The translations under genes were made by a program, and so were the position numbers. From Shewanella aestuarii (GTDB lineage Bacteria; Pseudomonadota; Gammaproteobacteria; Enterobacterales; Shewanellaceae), in assembly GCF_011765625.1 (NCBI RefSeq), contig NZ_CP050314.1, positions 167,479-231,478 of the forward strand: 64,000 nucleotides of DNA. Reading direction: 5' to 3'. Positions 18,729 to 26,442 of this stretch are shown here, in pieces (positions within the stretch are counted from its first letter, which is position 1; each line of letters begins with the position of its first letter). The notes below the pieces were generated by a model. It had not been told where the DNA came from, made no database searches, and worked only from the letters and a program-made list of their open reading frames with translations.

Positions 18729-19298
18729 ATGGAATTAGTACCCTATTATTACGAGCCGATAAATATCCCGATGGGTCATGAAGGAGTCTCTTCAATTATC
18801 CAAAATTTGAACAACCTTGTTGGGGGTATTGATTACATTGTTAACAATAATGTTTCATTTTTAGACAGTACCATTTTAAAGGCAGATTTAGCTTGGGGTG
18901 ACGACGAAGAAGAGCATACCGAAGATAAGTTTAGACGTTTTTGCAATTCAATACTGAGCGATCTCAGTGAACTTACTAATTATTGTGTAACTTACAAAAT
19001 GAAAAGCAATGAGGTAACGCATTGGGATTGTATCACACAAACGCTGCCAGATTTTATCGATGAGCAGATGAGCGGTTATACCTATAAGAAATCAAAATGT
19101 AAATGTTTTGAAGTTAAAGCTAGATGTAAATGCTTTCAAATCAGATATGTAGAGCGCCAATCATTTATTGATAAGCATTACGTTGGGATGATGTTATGTC
19201 ATCACATTTTTAATAGACGTTGGCTAAATATACTTGGATTACCGATGCCTGGCCGCGAGAGAGTTTACACACTAAAAACTCAACAAACTAACATGTAG
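18729..19298 (+). CDS. Conserved transfer-region protein, Cys-rich, unknown function
   Basis: The ATG at 18729 is chosen because it follows the traD stop by two bases and has CAGGGGGC upstream, although the frame is open earlier. The product has 189 residues. A central Lys/Cys segment (KKSKCKCFEVKARCKCFQI) contains two CKCF motifs that could bind a metal. It has no membrane segment. By position, between traD and the DUF4400 gene, it corresponds to small unassigned genes in the related elements. Function unknown. Confidence 0.65.
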   Translation: MELVPYYYEPINIPMGHEGVSSIIQNLNNLVGGIDYIVNNNVSFLDSTILKADLAWGDDEEEHTEDKFRRFCNSILSDLSELTNYCVTYKMKSNEVTHWDCITQTLPDFIDEQMSGYTYKKSKCKCFEVKARCKCFQIRYVERQSFIDKHYVGMMLCHHIFNRRWLNILGLPMPGRERVYTLKTQQTNM

Positions 19299-19970
19299 GT
19301 GAATAAGAGAATGTCAGAACTCATACATGAACATGGACTCAGTAAATTATTCAGTGTGTTATTACTGATATTTACCGCATCATTAGCAGTAATTCTTACC
19401 GTCGTGCCGAGCTCATCATTTCAGCGAGAAGTCGAGAGTGAAGTAAAGTCGTTGGCATTGCTTGTTGATCTACCACAATGGCTAGAAGTCACCAACCTTG
19501 TCACCACTAGATATTCAGAGCATTACATTCAAAGCGGCATTCAGGATAACATTTCCGATGCTTTGCTGCCAAAAAGTAGCTACAAAATCAAAGAGATTGT
19601 CGAAAAATATAAAGGCGATTTCATTCTAAGTCGTGTAGTTAATAACCTTCATATTTTGGCATATCAGATGACATATCGAATTACGATTTTAGGGTTCTGG
19701 TTATTTTTACTATTACCTTACTTCATCGCTATTATCCATGATGGCTATACCGAGCGCAGAATCAAAATGTATGAGCCTAAACAAATTTCCATTAAGGGTT
19801 CACGAATTTGGACTCGTTCAATCGTCTATATAGTTATATTGGTATTTAGCTATCTCGTTATACCAAACTTTATGGGTGTAACGGTTGCAGCTTGGTTTCC
19901 GTTAATCATGTTGTTGGCCACAGGCTATGCAATTAAGAAAACAATCTCAAATTACATGAAGGTAGCATAA
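19299..19970 (+). CDS. DUF4400 membrane protein (TraJ-like of SXT/IncC systems)
   Basis: The 223-residue product has a membrane segment near residues 17-38, a periplasmic loop containing VPSSSFQREVESEVKSL, and further membrane segments near 130-150, 170-190 and 195-212. RITILGFWLFLLLPYFIAII and the following DGYTERRIKMYEP are typical of the integrating-conjugative-element DUF4400 family that follows traD. The role in transfer is not known. The start may be the ATG at 19311, preceded by AGGTGAATAAGAGA, rather than the GTG at 19299. Confidence 0.75.
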   Translation: MNKRMSELIHEHGLSKLFSVLLLIFTASLAVILTVVPSSSFQREVESEVKSLALLVDLPQWLEVTNLVTTRYSEHYIQSGIQDNISDALLPKSSYKIKEIVEKYKGDFILSRVVNNLHILAYQMTYRITILGFWLFLLLPYFIAIIHDGYTERRIKMYEPKQISIKGSRIWTRSIVYIVILVFSYLVIPNFMGVTVAAWFPLIMLLATGYAIKKTISNYMKVA

Positions 19971-19973
19971 AAA

Positions 19974-21014
19974 ATGGAATTTCAATCTGAACAATCATTA
20001 GTCAATGTGGCAAATGAACATTTAAAAGTTTATAAACGAACGGCGTATGGCAAGCTTGCCTTTATTGGGCTTATCTTTGTTATAGCTACCGCCACAAATA
20101 TCATAAATTTCACTGGAATGGATTTCAGCGAGCAGAAACATATCTCAAAAATCCAGATTGACGGTGAGATTGGAACGACGCACGATACTGGATCTGGTTA
20201 TGCAATATCAGACCATTTATTGTCAGCAATCAACAATAAAGATTCGCTGGCAATCGTGTTGGAAGTTGATAGTCCCGGTGGCTCACCAACTGACTCTCAG
20301 ATAATCGAAAATGTGATAACACAATATAAAGCCCTTGGACAGTTGAATAATCAAGCGCTACAACGAATTTCAACAGCCCTCACCTCACCTCAATTAATGT
20401 TTACAGATGACGTTCTACGTAAAGCAGCTTTAGAACTACCTAATAAAGATGCTGATTTTCAAGGGTTTCTGTCAGAATTACCGAGGAAGCCTATTATAGC
20501 TGTCGTATCTAAACTATGTGCTAGTGCTTGCATTCAAGCTGTGATCCATGCAGACATTATTGTTGCTCAAAAGGCATCATTAGTCGGCAATGTAGGGGTA
20601 AGAATGGATAGCCTAAACTGGTCCACACTTGCAGAAAGATTGGGCGTGAAGAACACGGTAATAGCCTCCGGTGTGCACAAAGATATGCTATCACCATGGA
20701 CAGATGTTAATGATGAACAGATAGTGATAGCTCGCAAGATGTTAGTGAATCCTGTTTTTGAGCAATTTAAAGAAACAGTGATTACGGCAAGGGGCAATAA
20801 ACTCAAAATGGATCTAGAACAACTATTTTCAGGATTAGTTTGGTCAGGTTTAGAGTCTCGTGAGTTGGGACTTGTAGACATCAACGCCGATAAGTTACAA
20901 GTTCAAAAAAATTTGGAGCAATTAACCGCTGTTAAATACAAAAATTACTCTCAAGCGCACTTTGGTATCGGCCAATTTCTGACCTCGACGCTTAATTGGC
21001 TTGGTCTAAATTAA
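19974..21014 (+). CDS. S49 family (SppA-like) membrane peptidase
   Basis: The 346-residue product has one membrane segment near 25-45 and a protease fold with VLEVDSPGGSPTDS, then SKLCASACIQAV and SGVHKDMLSPW. Ser184 and Lys236 are the expected Ser-Lys dyad, with the same 52-residue spacing as B. subtilis SppA (Ser147/Lys199). Such enzymes cut signal peptides or membrane proteins. It is the last gene of the traI-traD unit and lies just upstream of the pilin gene, so processing of pilin or clearance of its leader peptide is a reasonable idea but unproven. Length and single dyad fit the short SppA type. Confidence 0.83.
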   Translation: MEFQSEQSLVNVANEHLKVYKRTAYGKLAFIGLIFVIATATNIINFTGMDFSEQKHISKIQIDGEIGTTHDTGSGYAISDHLLSAINNKDSLAIVLEVDSPGGSPTDSQIIENVITQYKALGQLNNQALQRISTALTSPQLMFTDDVLRKAALELPNKDADFQGFLSELPRKPIIAVVSKLCASACIQAVIHADIIVAQKASLVGNVGVRMDSLNWSTLAERLGVKNTVIASGVHKDMLSPWTDVNDEQIVIARKMLVNPVFEQFKETVITARGNKLKMDLEQLFSGLVWSGLESRELGLVDINADKLQVQKNLEQLTAVKYKNYSQAHFGIGQFLTSTLNWLGLN

Positions 21015-21048
21015 TTGCTGAAATCTACTTAGCAAAAAACAATTGCGG

Positions 21049-21073
21049 AAGTTGTACAAAATTTGTACAACTT
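21049..21073. promoter_or_regulatory. 25-bp palindrome before the pilin gene
   Basis: AAGTTGTACAAA and its exact reverse complement TTTGTACAACTT are separated by one base. It is 35 bp after the peptidase stop and 23 bp before a transfer-regulon box. It could be an operator or the terminator of the traI unit; there is no T run. Confidence 0.6.
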
Positions 21074-21095
21074 TAGTCATTTTTGGAAACCCGAC

Positions 21096-21128
21096 AAATT
21101 AGCGTGACGAAATCGAACACCTTATTTT
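21096..21128 (+). promoter_or_regulatory. Transfer-regulon box, copy 4 (upstream of the pilin gene)
   Basis: Reads AAATTAGCGTGACGAAATCG then AACACCTTATTTT. The left arm is perfect and the right arm is changed (CACCTTA for CGCTAA). It stands about 75 bp upstream of the pilin start and points toward it. Confidence 0.65.
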
Positions 21129-21206
21129 AATTAATTAGATTTGAAAGATAGTAAATTAAGTATCGAGATTAACTCACCACTGAAAATAGATTAAAGGAAA
21201 ATGATT

Positions 21207-21548
21207 ATGACTAATGTTCTAACTCTGCCAAAAAAGGCTGAAACTAACGTCGTGTTAAACAAGAAAGTTATCGGTGTGGCTTTAGTCGCCTCTTTCTTAA
21301 TTGCACTACTTTATAGCATGGAAACGGTTGCTGGCTCTGGTGGTTCGGCTTTTACTACCATTTGGACGGAAATCAGTGGTTGGGCTGATGGTGTACCAGG
21401 TAAAATTATTACACTTCTTGCATTTTTTGCTGCACTTTTCAATGTTTTAAAACAAAATTACTACATGGCAGTTGGCGCGTTTATTGGTGGTATGTTACTC
21501 AGCCAATCAGTAACCATCATCAACGTATTCTTGACTGGTACAATCTAA
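21207..21548 (+). CDS. traA: Conjugative pilin TraA
   Basis: The ATG at 21207 is preferred over that at 21201 because AAGGAAAA lies at a normal distance. The product has 113 residues: a long leader with a hydrophobic segment (VALVASFLIALLYSMETVAG), then SGGSAFTTIWTEISGWADG, a second hydrophobic stretch and a C-terminal hydrophobic helix. This is the layout of F/TrhA-like propilins, where a leader peptidase releases a mature pilin of about 70 residues starting near AGSGG or SGG. It stands alone between its own transfer box and a strong terminator, which fits very high expression. Confidence 0.8.
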   Translation: MTNVLTLPKKAETNVVLNKKVIGVALVASFLIALLYSMETVAGSGGSAFTTIWTEISGWADGVPGKIITLLAFFAALFNVLKQNYYMAVGAFIGGMLLSQSVTIINVFLTGTI

Positions 21549-21611
21549 TAAAACCAACCTTTTATTGATAAAAATTTTGCCCAACTAATTTCTGTCCCAT
21601 GCCTTATTTTG

Positions 21612-21639
21612 CCGCCTTCATTCGAGGCGGTTTTTTTTT
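21612..21639 (+). terminator. Strong terminator after the pilin gene
   Basis: CCGCCT at 21612 pairs with AGGCGG at 21625-21630 and is followed by nine T residues. It ends the single-gene pilin unit. Confidence 0.9.
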
Positions 21640-22150
21640 ACCCTAACAATGCTCATGCCACAGGGCAACCGCATGAATGCTTAAATTTCAAGCAAGCTAG
21701 CAAAGCCAGCCCTTAACACTTCTTCTAAATACTCTGGCTTCATCCAAGCTCGTTTTTGTTTCATCGGGATCATTACCTTTGTACTAAACCAATGGCCAAA
21801 ATTATTAACTGATCTTGATGATGGTGATATTAGATCTGAAAACGGATGGTACTGCGAAAAGTGTAATGCAAGGATCTATCGGTGAAAGCATTCATTGATT
21901 TTTCAATGTCTAACCACTTTGGCTGAGTTAATTGTCGGATTTATCGGTGAACGGATTCACCGATTTTTCACTGATTAATTCAAGGAGGCAATCTCAACTG
22001 GCCATTTATCGGTGATTGTTTTAAAGCAGTTTGGCAGAATAGGGTATTTATCGGTGAACGGATTCACCGATTTTTCACTACCAAACCTACTTGACGTGGT
22101 TTAATTGATACGACTACGCCAGTTAAGAGATAATTGATTTAACCGGAGAT
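21640..22150. other. Cargo hot spot, gene-free left part
   Basis: No intact gene. A short open stretch at about 21740-21885 ends in GWYCEKCNARIYR, which looks like the end of a zinc-ribbon protein, but there is no start. Palindromic repeats occupy 21874-22079 (separate entry). The region between traA and traL is a known insertion hot spot in SXT-type elements. Confidence 0.5.
21874..22079. repeat. Dispersed palindromic repeat with TCGGTGAA arms
   Basis: Two identical 34-bp copies start at 21939 and 22046: ATTTATCGGTGAACGGATTC followed by ACCGATTTTTCACT. The core is a hairpin TCGGTGAA-CGGA-TTCACCGA. A diverged copy is at 21874 and a half copy (TTTATCGGTGATTG) near 22006. The copies are REP-like in form; their relation to an IS is unknown. 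Confidence 0.8.
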
Positions 22151-22154
22151 TAAA

Positions 22155-22410
22155 ATGAAAACACGTAAATCCTATTCAAAAGAGTTCAAGCTTGATGCCA
22201 TTGCAATGGTAAGAGAGCAAAATGACAAGTATTGCTGAAGCCGCTAGAAATTTAGAGCTCACTCCGCAACTACTTGGTCGCTGGATAAAAGGAGCAGAAA
22301 ATGATGATGGTCATGCATTTAGAGGCAATGGCAAGCTAAAGGCTAATAGGGTAAAGTCGAGGCTAAATTGTCTCAAATGGCCATTATCAGACAAAAAAAT
22401 GTCTCAGGGT
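22155..22410 (+). pseudogene. Remnant of IS3-family transposase OrfA, frameshifted
   Basis: The ATG at 22155 opens MKTRKSYSKEFKLDAIAMVR, the usual start of IS3-type OrfA, but the frame ends soon after. The family sequence continues in another frame from about 22222 as SIAEAARNLELTPQLLGRWI followed by KGAENDDGHAFRGNGKL. After about 22360 the match fades and no OrfB follows. It is a decayed IS copy. Confidence 0.8.
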
Positions 22411-22517
22411 TAGTGGGTGGTTGTTGTAAGTGGCTGAATATATTGATGAATGACAGGTGTGATATAAATACCGAATAGAGGGAATTTTTTATTGAAAATT
22501 TTCAGGTTATCAATCGC

Positions 22518-23348
22518 CTAGCGCACAGCGCAATTTCCTCGGTGGCAAATATGATAAAACTCTGCTTTATCAAGAGGTTGACTTGCAAAATAATTTTGGT
22601 GGATCCGATAATATTCAGGCGTGTCCTTGAAGGCTTTCAAGGTATCGGAAAACTGAGTGACAAATTGTTCAGAAATACGTCGTTTATTAAAAATTACATA
22701 TAATCCTGTCTTGTAAACAGGCTGAGTTAACAAGGGGATTAACTCATCATTTAGCCCCAGATTTTCCAATATCGTTAATGCATTGGCATATTCTGCAATG
22801 ACATAATCAATTCGTCCAGAGTGCAATTTGATAAAATTTTGCTCATCATTACTGACAGTTTCATAATTGTTTTCTTTTTTTAAAAATGCCCAAAACGCCG
22901 GGGTATAGGCATATTGCCTGACAACACCGATGGTTTTGCCTTTTAAGTCATCTAACGTGGAAAACGTTAGCCTATTTTTATCCTTTTGACGGATAAACAG
23001 GACCCATTTTGAATCGATTAACGGTTCCTCTGGAAAATAACATGCTGTTTGTCGTTCTGTATTGGAACTCAGACTGAATGCGGCATCAATGTGAGCATGT
23101 AAAATATGATGCTCTAATCGTGCAAAGGGATAGAGGTGGATCTTGCCTTCGATCTTCACATCCATACGCTTCAAAACCGCTTCGACGACTTGTGTACTGA
23201 AACCATTGGTTACAAAATCCTTTTCGGCCAGTTCATAGGGCGGCCAATGATCGCTTCCGATAGTCAGTCTGATCTCCCCGGAAACAGACGTCGGCATAAA
23301 AAGTAGCGTTACATTGCAAGTTATTAATAAAATTGCATATTTCATCAT
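22518..23348 (-). CDS. Periplasmic substrate-binding protein, SBP_bac_3 type
   Basis: The 276-residue product has a signal peptide (KYAILLITCNVTLLFMPTSV, then SG), then IRLTIGSDHWPPYELAEKDF, the typical start of the amino-acid-binding-like SBP_bac_3 domain. DLKGKTIGVVRQYAYTPAFW marks the second lobe. These proteins bind small molecules in the periplasm for ABC uptake or signalling. No transporter gene is next to it, so it is an orphan. It sits in the traA-traL cargo hot spot between IS remnants and probably came in with them. The start may be the second Met (23345). Ligand unknown. Confidence 0.82.
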   Translation of the reverse strand: MMKYAILLITCNVTLLFMPTSVSGEIRLTIGSDHWPPYELAEKDFVTNGFSTQVVEAVLKRMDVKIEGKIHLYPFARLEHHILHAHIDAAFSLSSNTERQTACYFPEEPLIDSKWVLFIRQKDKNRLTFSTLDDLKGKTIGVVRQYAYTPAFWAFLKKENNYETVSNDEQNFIKLHSGRIDYVIAEYANALTILENLGLNDELIPLLTQPVYKTGLYVIFNKRRISEQFVTQFSDTLKAFKDTPEYYRIHQNYFASQPLDKAEFYHICHRGNCAVR

Positions 23349-23894
23349 TGCCTCTTAAAAAATACCTAACCGGAAGTCTTAAGATGTACGTCATGAACAC
23401 AATTTCACTTACTGACGTTACTTGTCTTATAGAGCAGTTTGCGGATATATGCCAATTCAAGCGTGAGCTTAAGTCGTGAGTGGTCGTTATTCACAAAAGG
23501 TTAACGCTATTGTTTAATCCTAATGTCGCAATCGCAAAGAAAAATGGCCTAGAAAGATATGCTCAGATCAGTGATACGTTAGTGAACTTTGCCCGCCCAA
23601 GCCCAATATCGACAGCCTGTTATAATAGAATGTTAACCACGAGGCGAAGCTTCTAGACGGGGATGTGCAAACGCGTTAACTCTCCTTTAAAAATTATTAT
23701 GCATTTTTAAAATACTCAACTAAGCTTATCGCTATTGGTGGGATTAACTCCTTTTCCCATCAACTTCTCAGCATATCCAACTTTGCCTATCAGCTGTTGC
23801 TAGATAGGCTTTTTTTTACTTACTACAATGCATCGATGTTCGTGCGTACGCCATTTGCCCAGCGAACTTCGATAGCGACTCCTTCAACTGAATT
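23349..23894. other. Cargo hot spot, middle part without intact gene
   Basis: No ORF with convincing start and length. It contains a rho-independent terminator at 23785-23817 (separate entry) and sequence that looks like decayed coding DNA, for example an open stretch on the minus strand near 23820-23890 ending VEVRWANG-like. I cannot identify a gene. Confidence 0.4.
23785..23817 (+). terminator. Rho-independent terminator in the cargo region
   Basis: GCCTATC at 23785 pairs with GATAGGC at 23803-23809 and is followed by eight T residues. No intact plus-strand gene remains upstream of it. Confidence 0.7.
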
Positions 23895-24124
23895 TGGTCA
23901 CCCTAGTTAAGCCTGCAGCAGGAATGCCACTCACGAATAGGTTATTGTTTTTAAAACAATCATGATGTCCAAGTATGTATTCTCGAATATCAAACCAGCC
24001 TTTAGCTCCTGCGATAACGGCATATAGAGAACCAAACAAACCTCAAAAAGGCAATAGGTCTCTCTAGCCTCTTGGCGTTGGTCAGTTATGGTTTAAAAGT
24101 CTCTTTGAAGCGGTCAATATGCAT
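23895..24124 (-). pseudogene. Remnant of ISAs1-family transposase (N-terminal part)
   Basis: On the minus strand from the ATG at 24124, MHIDRFKETFKP is followed, across frame changes, by LFEVCLVL, then AVIAGAKGWFDIREYILGHH and SGIPAAGLTRV. This is the N-terminal pattern of ISAs1/H-repeat transposases (YPL.EVLL..L.AVIAG..GW.DI followed by GIP...T..R). At least one frameshift and a stop break it, and the catalytic part is missing. Confidence 0.65.
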
Positions 24125-24251
24125 GGTGAGCTCACGAAAAAAGGGAGAATAAGATCATAACTAAATGTTAACGTCAAATCGTGTGTTAAGTTGATTGAAA
24201 AACGTTCAGATCTCGCCCTGGCTCATTCCATTCATAAAAAGTGAGTTAAAT

Positions 24252-24283
24252 AAATTAGCGTGGCCAAAATCGAAACGCTAAAT
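24252..24283 (+). promoter_or_regulatory. Transfer-regulon box, copy 5 (upstream of traL)
   Basis: Reads AAATTAGCGTGGCCAAAATC then GAAACGCTAAAT. Both arms of the inverted repeat are intact (AATTAGCG/CGCTAA). A TATAAT follows at 24300-24305, in line with a -10 element about 17 bp after the box. It is 61 bp upstream of the traL start. Confidence 0.82.
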
Positions 24284-24343
24284 TCACAAATCCAATTTTT
24301 ATAATGACAAAATAAAGGGAATGATTTTACTGAGGTTTTAATA

Positions 24344-24631
24344 ATGGCGATGACATACCGCATTCCCAAAAAAGTTAACGATTCCTTATTAATACTTTTT
24401 TTTACGCTGGAGCAATTTATACCAATTGCTATCGCAGTAATGCTTGGCTACACATTTAAAGCCGCTATGGAGTCAATGATATTCGCAATTATGTATTTCA
24501 AGATCACCTCATATTTTTCGCAAAATCACCCAAGAGGCTACGTTGAACATATGTTGTGGTACTACGGAATTATGAAGTTAAAACTTGGGGCTAAAACTCC
24601 AGATCCAATGAAAAAGGAGTTCATTCGATGA
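24344..24631 (+). CDS. traL: Conjugative pilus assembly protein TraL
   Basis: The 95-residue product begins with the conserved segment YRIPKKVNDSLLILFFTLEQ and has a hydrophobic pair at about 17-50, then a polar tail. This is the F/IncH TraL family, a VirB3-like inner-membrane component of the secretion channel. It is the first gene of traL-E-K-B, behind a transfer-regulon box, and overlaps traE by four bases. Confidence 0.88.
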   Translation: MAMTYRIPKKVNDSLLILFFTLEQFIPIAIAVMLGYTFKAAMESMIFAIMYFKITSYFSQNHPRGYVEHMLWYYGIMKLKLGAKTPDPMKKEFIR

Positions 24632-25317
24632 GTAATCTGCTTGGCGGCATCAACGATATCAAAGTTTCTTTGACTGAAGCTATCTCTGTACGAAATGTAA
24701 CATTGCTATCTAATCTTATTCTGAGTGTTGCTCTATTAATATTCGCGCTTAAATTTATATCGTTTGAACCTGGTGCTGTAGCTATACCAAACGCACCATT
24801 AACAGAACCAATAGAAGTACGTGGTAGTTGGGCTAACTCCTCTTTTAAAGAAGGCCATGCCATCGCATTTTCAGAATTAATAGGCAACATTAGTAATAGT
24901 AATATTAAGTTCGTTAAACAGCGATTCCTAGCCAGTTCAACACCATATTTACGTGATCAGTTTGAAGATGAAATTGAGCGTCAAGTTAGCATTATCAATG
25001 CAAGAAAATTAAAGCAGCGCTTTGTCATAGAAGATCTTCATTTTGATGAATATCAAGATATTGTTTGGATTTGGGGAACACGGGAAATCACAATTCCAAA
25101 TCAACCAGTTATGAAAAAGACGTGGACGTATGAATGGCGTATTGGCGTGAGTGGAGGTATGCCAAAAATATCTTATTTTCAGCAATATCCCGGCAAACCT
25201 AATATGCGTCAACGAGTGGTACCCGCAGCAGACACTATCCCAGAGCTAACCGATGAAATGCGCGACAATCTAATTGAATCAGGATCAACAGTTAAGGAAA
25301 TCAACAATGCAAAATAA
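24628..25317 (+). CDS. traE: Type IV secretion protein TraE
   Basis: The 229-residue product has one membrane segment near residues 25-45 (LLSNLILSVALLIFALKFIS) and a periplasmic domain of the VirB8/TraE type. The sequence FVKQRFLASSTPYLRDQFED and the following WIWGTREITI fit this family. TraE is a core scaffold of the F-like channel. It starts on the traL stop (ATGA) and overlaps traK. Confidence 0.88.
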   Translation: MSNLLGGINDIKVSLTEAISVRNVTLLSNLILSVALLIFALKFISFEPGAVAIPNAPLTEPIEVRGSWANSSFKEGHAIAFSELIGNISNSNIKFVKQRFLASSTPYLRDQFEDEIERQVSIINARKLKQRFVIEDLHFDEYQDIVWIWGTREITIPNQPVMKKTWTYEWRIGVSGGMPKISYFQQYPGKPNMRQRVVPAADTIPELTDEMRDNLIESGSTVKEINNAK

Positions 25318-26440
25318 TATTAAAATATCAGCTATTGCCTTGGCATTGATGTCGATATTTGCAATAGATGTTTCTGCAAATACTGAACCCTACTTTGAGG
25401 CGACGCCTTCTGATCCTGTTAATGAGTTTGTATTACCAGTTAACACATCAAATCAACGTTTAGCTCCTGAAGTAATTGATACAAATCAAAACGAAAGTAA
25501 TCCTGTGCAATTTATTTTTAACCAGTTGAAATCAGCTGTGCCAGATGATGAACCAAAGTCAGCTATAACTTATGATCCTTATGGCAGACCTCAAGATGGT
25601 ACTGCAACAATAAGTAGCCCAAATAACTTCGGTGATGCACTTCAGGCGAGCTACAAGCCAGTCCAAGATTTTGAGTTAGCTCCCGGAGAAAATATTGCTG
25701 TTGCAGTAGCCGCAGGATTAATGAACCGCATTAAGACCAACTTTCAAATGGTGGCTGTACGAACATCAGATGAAGAATCGATAATCGAAGCGTCAGATGG
25801 ATATATTTACATCACCATTAATAGTATGAGTCCAGTCGGTCTTATGGTCTATGAAGAAGGATTACCAGAAACGGCTATATCATTAGTTTTACAGCCAGAT
25901 AATTCACCTCCGGCAATGGTTAATGTCGATGTTAAATTAACACCGGCACAATACTATAAAGCCACAGAAAGAAAGCGGGAACGTGACCGATTGGAAAAAA
26001 TAGAACAAGCCAATCAACTTGATGAAGTGCATGCAACCGCGTCGAATTACATTGAACGCATAAAAGGGATGTTAACACCAATTGCAAGAAACGGTATACC
26101 GAAAGGCTTTACTGAATCAGTCGAAATCCCCGCAACAATGGTCAAACCATGCTCCGTAGCCATTAGACAAAAAACGGCACAGAGATATGTCGGTTCTCGT
26201 GAATATATCGATGTAGTTGTCATGTATAACCACACTAACTATGACTACCAAATAAAAGAAGAACAATGTCTAAGTCGCGATGCTTTAGCCGTTGCGCTGG
26301 TGGACCAAAGTATTTTACCGCCAGGCTATTCAACTGAAGTTTATATTGTCAGAGATAAGCTTTACCAAGAGAAGCAAGAAAAGAACAATCGCAGACGTCA
26401 ATTTACAGCTGCCGAACTTGGTTTGACAAAAGGGGAATAA
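25307..26440 (+). CDS. traK: Conjugative transfer protein TraK (outer-membrane core component)
   Basis: The ATG at 25307 has AAGGAAATC upstream and gives a signal peptide (NNIKISAIALALMSIFAIDV, then SA). The upstream in-frame TTG at 25274 is not supported. The product has 377 residues, longer than F TraK (242). The family features are the secretin-like GENIAVAVAAGLMNRIKTNF and the later GYIYITINSMSPVGLMVYEE. TraK is VirB9-like and forms the outer ring with TraV and TraB. It overlaps traE by 11 bases. Confidence 0.88.
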   Translation: MQNNIKISAIALALMSIFAIDVSANTEPYFEATPSDPVNEFVLPVNTSNQRLAPEVIDTNQNESNPVQFIFNQLKSAVPDDEPKSAITYDPYGRPQDGTATISSPNNFGDALQASYKPVQDFELAPGENIAVAVAAGLMNRIKTNFQMVAVRTSDEESIIEASDGYIYITINSMSPVGLMVYEEGLPETAISLVLQPDNSPPAMVNVDVKLTPAQYYKATERKRERDRLEKIEQANQLDEVHATASNYIERIKGMLTPIARNGIPKGFTESVEIPATMVKPCSVAIRQKTAQRYVGSREYIDVVVMYNHTNYDYQIKEEQCLSRDALAVALVDQSILPPGYSTEVYIVRDKLYQEKQEKNNRRRQFTAAELGLTKGE

Positions 26441-26442
26441 GG

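Noticed and set aside
22400..22440. Possible Tus-binding Ter site (GTTGTTGTAAGTGG)
   Set aside because: Only GTTGTAA matches the Ter consensus and the essential CTA part is missing. The similar string near 51580 is inside a PRTRC gene, and GTCGTTGTAAAGTCC at 12790 also lacks the core.
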